64,000 bases of DNA from Rhizobium herbae (lineage in GTDB: Bacteria > Pseudomonadota > Alphaproteobacteria > Rhizobiales > Rhizobiaceae), in contig NZ_JAGGJV010000003.1 in assembly GCF_017873135.1 (NCBI RefSeq), positions 124,001-188,000 of the forward strand, read 5' to 3'. The notes under the pieces were generated by a model, which was given only the letters and a program-made list of their open reading frames with translations, was not told the DNA's origin and made no database searches. Position 1 is the stretch's first letter, and the number at the start of each line of letters is the position of its first letter. A program made the translations under genes and the position numbers. Positions 49,125 to 57,967 of the stretch are shown here, in pieces.

Positions 49125-49134
49125 CGTTTCAGCC

Positions 49135-49818
49135 CTATTGCAGCATGGTTTCGATATCGCCGAAATTGCGGGCGAGTACGATCTCGGTGATGGCGATCAG
49201 CGTTTCGGCGCGGGTCTTGAGATCCGGCGCCTCCAGCAACGCCTGCTTTTCCGCAGGACCATAGGGTGACATCATCGCCATGGAATTGACCAGCGTCACA
49301 TTGCTTGCCCGCTCGACGCTTTCCCAGTCCGCTTCCAGCTTGTTGGCGTCGAGATAGGCCTTGAAGGCGGCCAGCAGCGCTTCGCGGTCGACCTGGGCTT
49401 CATCGTCCGGCCCGGTCAGGTCGGTGGCGAAAGGCGCAATCTTGAAGGAGCGGTAGCCCTTTTTCCCCAGATGCACTTCCTCGAACAGCCGGAACCGGCA
49501 GATGCCGGTGAGCGACACCAGATATCGGCCGTCCTCCATTTCCGCAAACGAGGTGATCCGGCCGACACAGCCGACCTGGCAGAGCGCCTGCACATGCGCC
49601 TGGCCCGCCTCTTCGCGAATTTCGCCGAACGAGGGCTGGATCATGCCGATCAGGCGGTTTCCCGCCAGTGCGTCGTCGAACATCGACAGATAGCGCGGCT
49701 CGAAAATATTGAGCGGCAGCTGCGAGCCGGGAAGCAGGAGCACGCCCGTCAGCGGGAACACCGGAAGCGTCTCCGGCAAGTCCTGAGGCTTCAGATAACG
49801 TGCATTTCCAACTTGCAT
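49135..49818 (-). CDS. LON peptidase N-terminal (substrate-binding) domain protein
   Basis: 227-residue protein made of the Lon N-terminal PUA-like domain: [61 protein letters not shown] and LTGICRFRL. There is no ATPase or protease part. The ATG at 49818 starts [11 protein letters not shown], shortly before the domain; earlier codons in frame are Pro/Gly-rich with no support. It is the first gene of an operon with the Trm112 gene, downstream of the CnoX-like gene. Confidence 0.92.
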   Translation of the reverse strand: MQVGNARYLKPQDLPETLPVFPLTGVLLLPGSQLPLNIFEPRYLSMFDDALAGNRLIGMIQPSFGEIREEAGQAHVQALCQVGCVGRITSFAEMEDGRYLVSLTGICRFRLFEEVHLGKKGYRSFKIAPFATDLTGPDDEAQVDREALLAAFKAYLDANKLEADWESVERASNVTLVNSMAMMSPYGPAEKQALLEAPDLKTRAETLIAITEIVLARNFGDIETMLQ

Positions 49819-49953
49819 GGTCCACCACACCCCGTCGCCGTCAGGCGTTCCTCTTGGCAATCGCGGCGGCGCCGCGTCGCTTATCGACAAGAAATGGTGC
49901 GCTGTCCCGAAATCTCAAGGGAGACTGTCACAAAGCCGCAGGCAACGAGGGCG

Positions 49954-50949
49954 TTACGAGAACAGGATCGACGAAAGTTTCCGCCGCGCCGACAGCGTCG
50001 CCGGATCCATCGGGCCCCAGACATCGAAGAACTGCAAGAGCTCGCGCCGTGCGCCGTCGTCCTCGAACGTCCGGTCGCGCTTCATCACCTTCAGGAGGTG
50101 ATCGGCCGCCGCCTCGCGGTCGCCTTCGACATTGCGGATCTTGGCCAGCTTGATGCGGGCGGCATGATCGTCGGGATCGGCGGCCAGTGCCTGCTCCAGG
50201 GCGTCGGGGTCGCCGAGCTTGCGGGCTTCCTCGATCTGGTCGAGCTTCTTCAGCACGGCAACGATGCCGGCGTCTTTCGCCAGTTCCTCCGAAAGCTCCG
50301 TCAAAAGTTCGCGGGCCTGTTGCGCGTCGCCGGCGGCGATCATGCAATTGGCAAGACCGGCCAGGGCCACGGCATTTTCAGGGTCGGCCTGCATGACGGC
50401 ACCGAAGAGACCGGCCGCGCTCTGCACGTCGCCCCCATCGAAAAATGTCTTTGCCTCGGCCAGCGCCGCGTCGATCTCGGCCTGCTGGTCGTCGATCATC
50501 GGGCCGGCGATCTTGTCGATGAACTGGCGGATCTGGCTTTCGGGCACCGCGCCCATGAAACCGTCGACCGGCCGGCCGCCGACAAAGGCGATGACGGCCG
50601 GGATCGACTGGATGCCGAGCTGGCCGGCGACCGACGGATGATCGTCGATGTTCATCTTGACCAGCCGGACACGCCCCTGCGCTTCGGTGACGACCTTTTC
50701 GATCACCGGGGTCAGCTGCTTGCAGGGACCGCACCAGGGTGCCCAGAAATCGACGAGAACCGGCTGCTGGCGGGAGGCTTCCAGGACGTCGCGGGTGAAA
50801 TTGGCTGTGGTGGTTTCCTTGATCAGATCGCCCGCCGGCGCTGCTGCCAGAGTTGCCGTTGTCGCCGGCGCGGGCGCCCCGCCATAGCTGGCTGTCGCCG
50901 TCATCTGGTTGCCGTAGGATGCCGCATAGGGATTGTCGTTGCCGCTCAT
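49954..50949 (-). CDS. Thioredoxin-TPR protein, CnoX/YbbN-like
   Basis: 331-residue cytoplasmic protein with a thioredoxin domain (active site WAPWCGPCKQL, about residues 68-78, both Cys present) followed by tetratricopeptide-like helices to the C-terminus (AGLFGAVMQADPENAVALAGLAN and on). This is the layout of CnoX (YbbN), a holdase-thioredoxin that passes oxidised clients to GroEL; E. coli CnoX lacks the first active-site Cys, so this form may be redox active. The ATG at 50949 follows GAGGAG by five bases. Confidence 0.93.
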   Translation of the reverse strand: MSGNDNPYAASYGNQMTATASYGGAPAPATTATLAAAPAGDLIKETTTANFTRDVLEASRQQPVLVDFWAPWCGPCKQLTPVIEKVVTEAQGRVRLVKMNIDDHPSVAGQLGIQSIPAVIAFVGGRPVDGFMGAVPESQIRQFIDKIAGPMIDDQQAEIDAALAEAKTFFDGGDVQSAAGLFGAVMQADPENAVALAGLANCMIAAGDAQQARELLTELSEELAKDAGIVAVLKKLDQIEEARKLGDPDALEQALAADPDDHAARIKLAKIRNVEGDREAAADHLLKVMKRDRTFEDDGARRELLQFFDVWGPMDPATLSARRKLSSILFS

Positions 50950-51007
50950 CGTGTCTCCTCGCGGACATCCTCGTCCGTCTGACTGTCTTCCCGTCAAAGA
51001 TCGTATG

Positions 51008-51517
51008 TCAGGACGTCACTTTCAAGACAAGCGCTTCGTGTCCCGTCGCCTCGATAAAGCGCAAAAGGTCCCTGGAAGCGATCGATGTCGTCGCGTCGTT
51101 GGCGAGCGGATGGCAGTTGACGATCTCGTCCTTCATCAGCTCCTCGTCGACGATGATCTTGACGTTCTGGCCGACGTCGTTGATCACGCCGAAGGCGGTG
51201 ACGGCGCCGGGAATGACGCCGAGATATTCCATCAGCTTCTCCGGCCGGCCGAAGGAGACCTTGCTGGCGCCGCCGATCAGCGTGTGCACGGTCTTCAGGT
51301 CCACGGTGGCGTTTTCCTCGACGGTCAGGAGGAAATAATTGTCCTTCTTGTCCTTCACGAACAGGTTCTTCGTATGCCCGCCGGGAATCTCGTCGCGCAG
51401 CGCCACCGATTCGGCGACGGTGAAAACCGGTGCGTGCCGCTTGGTCTTGTGCGCGATGCCAAGGCTGTCCAGAAACTGGAACAGGTCGTCCTGCGTCTTC
51501 GGCTGCATTTCACTCAT
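51008..51517 (-). CDS. Prolyl-tRNA deacylase (YbaK/ProX editing domain)
   Basis: 169-residue trans-editing protein of the YbaK/ProXp superfamily that removes Ala or other amino acids wrongly attached to tRNA-Pro. It shows KTKRHAPVFTVAESVALRDEIPGGHTKNLFVKDKK with the catalytic-type Lys, VHTLIGGASKVSFGRPEKL, VTAFGVINDV and a C-terminal VNCHPLANDATTSIA, the ProX order. ATG at 51517 is chosen over GTG one codon upstream. Confidence 0.9.
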   Translation of the reverse strand: MSEMQPKTQDDLFQFLDSLGIAHKTKRHAPVFTVAESVALRDEIPGGHTKNLFVKDKKDNYFLLTVEENATVDLKTVHTLIGGASKVSFGRPEKLMEYLGVIPGAVTAFGVINDVGQNVKIIVDEELMKDEIVNCHPLANDATTSIASRDLLRFIEATGHEALVLKVTS

Positions 51518-51770
51518 CACGGCTTCCTTCGGCTGAAAAATAACGGTCTTCCCTTACGGCGAAGGCCAAACAAGCGCAATCATTCACAGGATGCAGGCCG
51601 CAAAACGCCTTGTTTTCAGGGCCTTGCGACATTTCTTCCAAAATTTCTTGGATTGAGCGTCATTTCCCTGTTGCATTTGCAAAACGGCTGGGCCATATAG
51701 CGCCCGTCGCCGCAAACAACAACGCGGCGGCGCCACGGTCCACCGACTACCCCCGGACCTTGGATGATGA

Positions 51771-51845
51771 GCGGGTGTAGCTCAGGGGTAGAGCACAACC
51801 TTGCCAAGGTTGGGGTCGAGCGTTCGAATCGCTTCACCCGCTCCA
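51771..51845 (+). tRNA. tRNA-Gly (anticodon GCC)
   Basis: A complete cloverleaf: acceptor GCGGGTG (51771-51777) pairs with CACCCGC (51835-51841); D-arm GCTC-AGGGGTA-GAGC; anticodon stem CAACC/GGTTG with loop TTGCCAA reading GCC; T-arm with GTTCGAATC. The CCA end is encoded (51843-51845). The neighbouring gene on each side is not oriented in a way that suggests co-transcription. Confidence 0.97.
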
Positions 51846-52346
51846 TTTCTTCCCAGCTTCAAAGCCTCGGTTTTCCGGGGCTTTTGTGTTTTTATCGTCC
51901 CGAAAATTGTCGAATGAAGACTTGGCAGTGTTGTGACGGTTCTGTCGCGTCAATGTGGTTCTCTTCAAGTCAAATGGTCGTTTCGGCATGTTCGGCGCGA
52001 GTCTTGCACAATACCCGAGGTGAGCCGGCTTTAGCGCATTACGGCGCAAAGGCCTGCCTGCAGACGATATTGACGGCTCCTTGCATATGCTCGGGAGCAA
52101 CGTGCTATCGGGGCATAAGTATTGTTTGCGATGCAAAAACACCTCAGTTCCATTGCCAAAAAACAACAGTAATGCAAAGCATCTGACACCAGATTGGAAG
52201 GATTGATTTCCGATTTCCAGGGTGTAACATGACGTCAGCAAGGCATGTGGGCTGTGGAACATGTTTAATACTTAACAGAGCCATTTATCTCTATAAGACG
52301 GCATATTTTTACAACCTTTAATGAATCGATCGAGGGGAAACACCAA
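51846..52346. other. 501-bp gap with no supported gene
   Basis: After the tRNA terminator (51861-51893) the sequence turns AT-rich and irregular. Frames on both strands cross the tRNA or stop without domain features, so I list none. The last ~70 bases probably hold the promoter and ribosome site (GAGGGG, 52336-ish) of the RTX-type gene at 52347. Confidence 0.55.
51861..51893 (+). terminator. Terminator downstream of tRNA-Gly
   Basis: A 10-bp stem with one G-U pair (AAAGCCTCGG 51861-51870; CCGGGGCTTT 51875-51884) around a TTTT loop, then TTGTGTTTTT. It starts 15 bases after the tRNA CCA end. Confidence 0.85.
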
Positions 52347-53531
52347 ATGAGCACCATTACCAAAAACACGAGCGTCACGCTGAATGGCTCGACCAGCTTC
52401 AAGCTGGGCAGCGATACTTATACTTGGGACAATCACTTCCTCTTTGTGGTCGACTCCTGGGTTCCGGACGCCGATCCGATCCGGACGGTGACATACACGT
52501 TAAGTGGGAACAGTTGGGGCGCGGCGTTCGTGCACTTCGGCGGCAATACCAAGGCCATCATCAACGACACGACGACCGGCACGGAAGCCAACGGGAAGAC
52601 GGTTTACATCGATTTCATCGCGTTCGCCAACGCCGGGCCAAATACCGTTACGCTGAAGAACGCCGAGGTTGGCGTCATAAACGGCTACAATAGTGTGGAT
52701 ACAGTCAGTATTGGCTATTATGCCAATGCCGTGCTTCTGGGTCGGGGCGACGACATCCTGACGCTCTCTGGGGCCGGCGAAGTGGGCAACGCCAATATGG
52801 GGCGCGGCGATGATACCCTGACGATCGGCAGCGGCTATCTGGGTTCGGCTGCTATGGGCCGGGGCAATGATACGGTAAAGGTCGGATCCGGTGGGTTCGA
52901 CTTTATCAACCTCAGCCGGGACGCCGATATCATCAAGTTTTCCGCTAGTTCAAATGGCGGGATCGTTAACGCCGGCGAAGGCGTATCGGACGACCTGCCA
53001 GGGGCAAAGGATTTCGACACAGCCGATTTTTCTGCTTTCTCGGAGGCACTGACGATTGACCTGGGCGCCGGAACCGCGTCGTCGGGAGATAACGTCTTTT
53101 TCGAAATCCGTGCCTTCGAGAAGGCCATCGGCGGCAAGGGCAACGATACGCTTCGTGGCAGTGCCAGCGCCGACGTGCTAGACGGCGGGGCAGGCCTGGA
53201 CAAGCTCTATGGCCTCGGGGGGGCCGATATCTTCGTTTTCGAAAAGGGCGATACCGGCAAGACACAGGCGACGGCGGATACGATCTACGACTTCACCAGT
53301 GCCGACAGCATCGACCTGAGCAACTGGGACGCCGATTCGAGCAAGACCGGCACGCAGGATTTCGCATTCGTCGGCACCAAGGCTTTTTCGGGAGACGCCG
53401 GCGAACTGCGCTATACCAAGACTGCTTCCGATACATGGATTGAGGGCGACACCAACGGCGACAAAGTGGCGGACTTTATCATCCATCTCGATGATGCTGT
53501 CGCACTGAAGGCAACCTATTTCGATTTCTAG
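52347..53531 (+). CDS. RTX-type calcium-binding protein with serralysin-like C-terminus
   Basis: 394-residue secreted-type protein. The first ~130 residues (LNGSTSFKLGSDTYTWDNH etc.) are not recognised. Residues ~130-200 are degenerate GRGDDxLTxGSG repeats, and ~265-300 hold clear RTX units (GGKGNDTLRG, LDGGAGLDKLYGLGGADIF). The C-terminal ~90 residues (TIYDFTSADSIDLS, GELRYTK, EGDTNGDKVADFIIHLDD and TYFDF) look like the peptidase M10 serralysin C-terminal/type I secretion region. No protease motif (HExxH) is present. It has no signal peptide, and no exporter is in the window. It lies 500 bases after tRNA-Gly. Confidence 0.85.
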   Translation: MSTITKNTSVTLNGSTSFKLGSDTYTWDNHFLFVVDSWVPDADPIRTVTYTLSGNSWGAAFVHFGGNTKAIINDTTTGTEANGKTVYIDFIAFANAGPNTVTLKNAEVGVINGYNSVDTVSIGYYANAVLLGRGDDILTLSGAGEVGNANMGRGDDTLTIGSGYLGSAAMGRGNDTVKVGSGGFDFINLSRDADIIKFSASSNGGIVNAGEGVSDDLPGAKDFDTADFSAFSEALTIDLGAGTASSGDNVFFEIRAFEKAIGGKGNDTLRGSASADVLDGGAGLDKLYGLGGADIFVFEKGDTGKTQATADTIYDFTSADSIDLSNWDADSSKTGTQDFAFVGTKAFSGDAGELRYTKTASDTWIEGDTNGDKVADFIIHLDDAVALKATYFDF

Positions 53532-53570
53532 GGCTGGGCCTGATAACAAGGCTCTTTAACCTGAAAATTG

Positions 53571-53605
53571 AACCACTCATGGCAGGCGTTCTGCCATGAG
53601 TGGTT
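53571..53605 (+). terminator. Long hairpin after the RTX-type gene
   Basis: A perfect 15-bp stem (AACCACTCATGGCAG 53571-53585; CTGCCATGAGTGGTT 53591-53605) with a GCGTT loop, 39 bases after the stop. It is followed by TACATC rather than a T run, so it may be a transcript-stabilising hairpin or a bidirectional terminator. Confidence 0.7.
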
Positions 53606-53773
53606 TACATCTGCGGCGGCACCGGTTCCTCGATTAAAGGCACTTTTGTAGTTCGGCGGGAGGCTGTCGGTGCTCAAGGGCATCGTCGAGTTTCGAATGC
53701 GGTAGCGACCGTCAAATACAGAGTAATCTATTGCATATGCGTGCTCTATTTTCGGACTGGCGGGATCTTCCGG

Positions 53774-54541
53774 TTACCCCCGTCCCACATACGGCATCTG
53801 CGTCGCCATCACCGTCATCGTCAGCACGTTGGCGCTGAGCGGCAGGCCGGCCATGTAGATGACGGCGTCGGCGACGAGGTTGGCGGGGATGGTCGGTTCG
53901 CTCGCCACCTCTCCGTTGGCCTGCAGCACGCCGCCGCTCATCTTCGATGTCATTTCGGTGGAGGCGTTGCCGATGTCGATCTGGCCGCAGGCGATGTCGA
54001 AGGGGCGGCCGTCGAGCGCGGTGGATTTGGTCAGGCCGGCGATGGCGTGCTTGGTCGCCGTATAGGGGGCTGAGAGCGGCCGGGGCGTCGAGGCGGAGAT
54101 CGAGCCGTTGTTGATGATGCGGCCGCCACGCGGCACCTGCGCCTTCATCAGCTTCATCGCCTGCTGGGTGCAGAGAAACGCACCGGTGAGGTTGGCGCTA
54201 ACGATGGCGTTCCATTGCTCGAAGGTGATGTCTTCCATCGGTATGGCGGGCAAGCCCATGCCGGCATTGTTGACCAGAAGGTCGAGACGGCCGAAATCAT
54301 GGGCGATGGTGGAAAACAGGGTGGCGACCGATTGCGGGTCGCCGACATCGGCGGCAAACGCCCGCGCCGTGCCGCCGGTCTGCGCGGCAAGCTCATGTGC
54401 CGCCGTCTGGAGAACGTCGAAGCGCCGGCCCGAGATGACGACGGTAAAGCCGCTTTTGAGCAGCGCTTCGGCGATGGCCCGGCCGATGCCGGTGCCGCCG
54501 CCGGTCACCAGAGCGATCTTTCGGTTTCCCTCTACTGTCAT
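53774..54541 (-). CDS. Short-chain dehydrogenase/reductase (SDR)
   Basis: 255-residue NAD(P)-dependent oxidoreductase of the classical SDR family: cofactor site [26 protein letters not shown], and active site with [14 protein letters not shown] (Tyr-x3-Lys). A Ser is found in the NNGSISAS block. Substrate unknown. It begins three bases after the stop of the DenD-like gene on the same strand, so both belong to a small catabolic operon with galM upstream. Confidence 0.92.
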   Translation of the reverse strand: MTVEGNRKIALVTGGGTGIGRAIAEALLKSGFTVVISGRRFDVLQTAAHELAAQTGGTARAFAADVGDPQSVATLFSTIAHDFGRLDLLVNNAGMGLPAIPMEDITFEQWNAIVSANLTGAFLCTQQAMKLMKAQVPRGGRIINNGSISASTPRPLSAPYTATKHAIAGLTKSTALDGRPFDIACGQIDIGNASTEMTSKMSGGVLQANGEVASEPTIPANLVADAVIYMAGLPLSANVLTMTVMATQMPYVGRG

Positions 54542-54544
54542 GGC

Positions 54545-55528
54545 TCAAATCCTCCCGTCCAGTTCATCGTCGATATGCGCTCTGATGAGTTCATCAAAAC
54601 CGGTTTCGGCGCGAAAGCCCAGACTATTTGCCCGCCGCGTGTCGAAATCGGCCGGCCAGCCGGCGACGATTTTCGCGATGGCCGGATCGGGTTCGCGCCG
54701 GATGAGCCGGACGGCCTTTGCGCCGGCGATTCTGCCGAGCGCGGCGATTTCCTCGCCAACGGTGGCCGACAGGCCTGGCATCGACAGCGTGCGGCGGGGG
54801 CCAAGGCGCGCCAGGTCGAGCCGGGCTGCATGGATGAAGAAGCCGATGGCGGCGCGCGGGCTGGCAAACCAGTGGCGCACGCTGTCCTCGACCGGAAGGA
54901 CCGCCTCTTCGCCGATCAGCGGTTCGCGCAGGATGTTGGAGAAGAAGCCGGAGGCGGCCTTGTTCGGCTTGCCGGGGCGAATGCAGATCGTCGGCAGCCG
55001 CAGGCCGATGCCGTCGAACAGGCCGCGACGGGAATAATCGGCGAGAAGCAGCTCGCCGATCGCCTTCTGCGTACCGTAGCTGGTCAGCGGCGCGGCGAGG
55101 AAGTCATCGCCGATCCTGTCCGGGAACGGCGCGCCGAACACGGCGATCGACGAGGTGAAGACGAGGCGTGGGCGATAGGGCTGCCGCAGGCCTTCCGCGC
55201 GGATGGCCTCGAACAGCAGCCGGGTGCCATCGAGATTGACGCGGTAGCCCTTGTCGAAATCCGCTTCCGCCTCGCCCGAGACGATCGCCGCCAGATGAAA
55301 GATCAGGTCCGGGCGGAGCGCAATCACCGTGTCGGCCGCTCCGTCCTCGCTGAGGTCCAGCGTCATCGTCCGGGCAACCGCGGAGAGCTCTGCCGGGACC
55401 GGCGGCTCGATCACGTCGACGAGGGTGACGCGGTCGATATCATCGCCGAACAGGCCGCTGTCGGAGGCGATCCGCTCGGTCAGCTTGCGGCCGAGCATGC
55501 CCGCCGCGCCGATCACAAGAACATGCAT
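54545..55528 (-). CDS. denD: NAD-dependent epimerase/dehydratase, D-erythronate dehydrogenase-like
   Basis: 327-residue extended SDR. It has the Rossmann motif VLVIGAAGMLGRKL, HLAAIVSGEAEADFDKGYRVNLDGT, FTSSIAVFG and the catalytic SYGTQKAIGELL (Tyr-x3-Lys). The pattern and length fit DenD, which oxidises D-erythronate to 2-keto-tetronate in sugar-acid use, but other epimerases share it; the gene symbol is tentative. It starts 49 bases after the galM stop and is followed immediately by the SDR gene. Confidence 0.82.
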   Translation of the reverse strand: MHVLVIGAAGMLGRKLTERIASDSGLFGDDIDRVTLVDVIEPPVPAELSAVARTMTLDLSEDGAADTVIALRPDLIFHLAAIVSGEAEADFDKGYRVNLDGTRLLFEAIRAEGLRQPYRPRLVFTSSIAVFGAPFPDRIGDDFLAAPLTSYGTQKAIGELLLADYSRRGLFDGIGLRLPTICIRPGKPNKAASGFFSNILREPLIGEEAVLPVEDSVRHWFASPRAAIGFFIHAARLDLARLGPRRTLSMPGLSATVGEEIAALGRIAGAKAVRLIRREPDPAIAKIVAGWPADFDTRRANSLGFRAETGFDELIRAHIDDELDGRI

Positions 55529-55577
55529 GTGCCATCAACCTCCCCATTGAACGGCAATCTCGTCCATGACCGGGGCG

Positions 55578-56600
55578 TCAGCTCCGGGTGAAGACGTAGT
55601 CGGTTTCCTGCCGCAGCGTCTCTCCCGGCCGCAGCACGGCTTGCGGGAAATTGGCATGGTTGACGGCGTCCGGCCAGATCTGGGTTTCGAGGCAGAAGCC
55701 GGCGAACGGGCCGTAGCGGCGGCCTTCAAGGCCCGGAACGGGCACGTTCATCTTGAAGCCGGTGTAGAACTGCACGCCGGGCTCGGTGGTGCGGACTTCC
55801 AGCGAGACGCCGGAATTGATGCTGCGCACCAGTGCGACCGACTGCTTGGGACCACGGGCATCCGACAGGCAGAAATTATGGTCGTAGCCGATCCTGTCGC
55901 CCTCCTGCTGGCGGCGCAGCGGCGTCATGGCGCGCAGGTCGAAAACGCTGCCCTCGACGGAGCGGATTTCGCCGGTCGGCACCTGCAACGGGTCTGTCGG
56001 CAGATAGGTATTGGCGGCGATCATCGCGTCATGGCCGAGCGCATCGGCGGTGCCGTCGAGATTGAAATAGCTGTGCTGGCAGATATTGCAGATCGTGGCG
56101 CGGTCGGTGGTGCTTTCGTAGAGAACATTGAGGACGCCGCCGTCGCTGACCGTATAGGTGCAGGTGACCGTGCAATTGCCGGGGTAACCGGCGCGGCCGT
56201 CGGGATCGACGATCTGAAGCACGACGCGGTTTTCCGTCGTCTCAAGGATCGTCCAGAGGCGCTTGGCAATGCCGTCGATGCCGCCGTGCAGGTGGGTGAC
56301 GCCCTTTTCGTTGTTTTCCAGCTGGTAGGCCGTGCCGTCGATTTCAAAGCGGCCGCCGCCGATGCGGTTGGCGTTGCGGCCGGGCGTGGCGCCGAAATAG
56401 GGCGAATGCGCCAGATAATCGGGGAGATTTTCGAAGCCGAGCACCAGCGGGGCCGCATGGCCGTCGAGGCGCAGGTCCTGGATCACCGCGCCCCAGGTGA
56501 GGACATGCGCCGTCAGCCCGCCGCCCCTGATGACAACGCGGTGCACCGGTTCGCCGGATGGCATATGGCCGAACACTTCAATCTCTGTCTGCACGGCCAT
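55578..56600 (-). CDS. galM: Aldose 1-epimerase (galactose mutarotase family)
   Basis: 340-residue enzyme interconverting alpha and beta anomers of aldoses. Family marks are VLGFENLPDYLAHSPYFGATPGRNANRI, THLHGGIDGIAKRLW, ICQHSYFNLDGT (catalytic His) and DHNFCLSD, with PGVQFYTGF near the end. The ATG at 56600 starts MAVQTEIEVFGHM; the open frame upstream has no family match. It heads the galM-denD-SDR group, consistent with sugar/sugar-acid use. Confidence 0.94.
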   Translation of the reverse strand: MAVQTEIEVFGHMPSGEPVHRVVIRGGGLTAHVLTWGAVIQDLRLDGHAAPLVLGFENLPDYLAHSPYFGATPGRNANRIGGGRFEIDGTAYQLENNEKGVTHLHGGIDGIAKRLWTILETTENRVVLQIVDPDGRAGYPGNCTVTCTYTVSDGGVLNVLYESTTDRATICNICQHSYFNLDGTADALGHDAMIAANTYLPTDPLQVPTGEIRSVEGSVFDLRAMTPLRRQQEGDRIGYDHNFCLSDARGPKQSVALVRSINSGVSLEVRTTEPGVQFYTGFKMNVPVPGLEGRRYGPFAGFCLETQIWPDAVNHANFPQAVLRPGETLRQETDYVFTRS

Positions 56601-56698
56601 TCTTCCTCTGTTGTTCCCGGCGGCAAACTGCGTCATTTCGCCGATGGCGGCAACCGGAAAGTCATACAATTCACGCCCCCTTATGGGCCGCCGATATC

Positions 56699-57154
56699 TC
56701 AGAACGTCTTCTGGTAGACGATGAACGGCGTCTTGGCGGCGATCCGGTCGTAGAGCCTGCGGGCCGTAGTGTTGAATTCCTGGGTCATCCAGTAGACCTC
56801 CTCGGCCCGCTCCGCGTTGGCCCGCACATAAACCGCTTCGATCAGCGCCCGGCCGATCCCCTGCCCGCGTATATCCGGATCGGCGTAGAGGTCCTGCAGG
56901 TAGCAGATGGAATTTGCGTGCCAGCAGGACCGGTGGAAGAGGAAATGGGCAAGGCCGACCGGCTTGCCGTCGAGAACCGCGAGAAATCCCGCGTATTCGT
57001 TCGTTGCGCCGCTCAAGAGACGCGAGAAGGTCAACGCATAAATGTCTTCCGGCAGGCTGGTTTCGTAGAACGCGAGATAGGCTTTCCACAGGCGGCGCCA
57101 TTCGGCCTCATCGGCGCGTTCGACCGGCCGGATTTCGAGTTGTTTGTGGGTCAT
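56699..57154 (-). CDS. GNAT-family N-acetyltransferase
   Basis: 151-residue acetyltransferase: EIRPVERADEAEWRRLWKAYLAFYE at the start, the CoA site YLQDLYADPDIRGQGIGRALIEAV (R-x-x-G-x-G), and TQEFNTTARRLYDRIAAKTPFIVYQKTF at the end, the standard GNAT order. Acceptor unknown. Its ATG (57152-57154) overlaps the stop of the hypothetical gene upstream as ATGA, so the two are coupled. Confidence 0.93.
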   Translation of the reverse strand: MTHKQLEIRPVERADEAEWRRLWKAYLAFYETSLPEDIYALTFSRLLSGATNEYAGFLAVLDGKPVGLAHFLFHRSCWHANSICYLQDLYADPDIRGQGIGRALIEAVYVRANAERAEEVYWMTQEFNTTARRLYDRIAAKTPFIVYQKTF

Positions 57155-57921
57155 TGACGCAGTTTCCTGATCAGTGGCGGAAGTTCCTTGAACCAGCTTT
57201 GTGCCTCATAGATCGGGAAGCCGATCAGATCCTGGCGCCCAATCGTCACTAGATGCGACCGGAAGTCGGGACTGTTCTTCCCGAACACATTGAACTTGTT
57301 CGCGAACTCCGCTGCCGTTTCATAGGTCAACTTACCAAGATCCGTGAGATTTTCACCCATTTCTCGAACCACAAACTCAATGCTTTTCACAGTTTCCTCA
57401 AATTGCTTCGATGCTTCAAGGACCATGCCAAAAGACGGGAATTCATGAAGGGCGTAGTCGAGATACCCTATCAAGCCGTTGAGGTGCGCGTATTGGTAGA
57501 CGACATTCTTTTTGTCGAGAAGAAAGGCAGTTTCAAGACCGCCGAGCAATCCAAATCCGTAAAGCCAAGCCTCCGGGTCTCGCGGATGGCGCTCACGAAA
57601 CTCCTGCCATATGGGTACAAGCAATCTGGCGGCGATGTTGCCGGGTATCAGCCAACTGTCACCGTAAGGCCAGTGTTCCCAATAAGGTTCGGTAACCCGA
57701 ACGAGATGGAGCCCGATTGCAAAGCGGGCCTCGAACGGGTCGTTAGCGAAAGCATTGATGAACTTGTTTGCCGACGCCATGGCTTCTTTTCGCCGGCCAA
57801 CGGCTCTCAATTTGAGATAGTTGATGTAGTCGCGATAAAGCTCTCCGTACCCGCTTTCTTCCAGTTGTCTGGAAATCACTTCCGCCCTGTCCGTCTCGCT
57901 CATTCGAAAATTGCCTGCCAT
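57151..57921 (-). CDS. Hypothetical protein coupled to a GNAT gene
   Basis: 256-residue soluble, mostly helical protein; not recognised. It is rich in Trp/Tyr in the middle (EPYWEHWPYGDSWLIPGNIAARLLVPIW), and shows no signal peptide or membrane segment. Codons are less GC-rich than the neighbours. Its stop overlaps the start of the acetyltransferase gene. The first ~70 residues (ISRQLEESGYGELYRDYINYLKLRAVGRRKEAMASANKF) look like a helical repeat domain, perhaps TPR-like. Confidence 0.75.
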   Translation of the reverse strand: MAGNFRMSETDRAEVISRQLEESGYGELYRDYINYLKLRAVGRRKEAMASANKFINAFANDPFEARFAIGLHLVRVTEPYWEHWPYGDSWLIPGNIAARLLVPIWQEFRERHPRDPEAWLYGFGLLGGLETAFLLDKKNVVYQYAHLNGLIGYLDYALHEFPSFGMVLEASKQFEETVKSIEFVVREMGENLTDLGKLTYETAAEFANKFNVFGKNSPDFRSHLVTIGRQDLIGFPIYEAQSWFKELPPLIRKLRQ

Positions 57922-57967
57922 AGCCGTTTGTCGGAATCTTTAAAGCTGTTTCAGGCCACGGCAAGGA

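Noticed and set aside
51764-52262. Protein frames overlapping tRNA-Gly on both strands
   Set aside because: They cross a complete tRNA and its terminator; translations show no domain.
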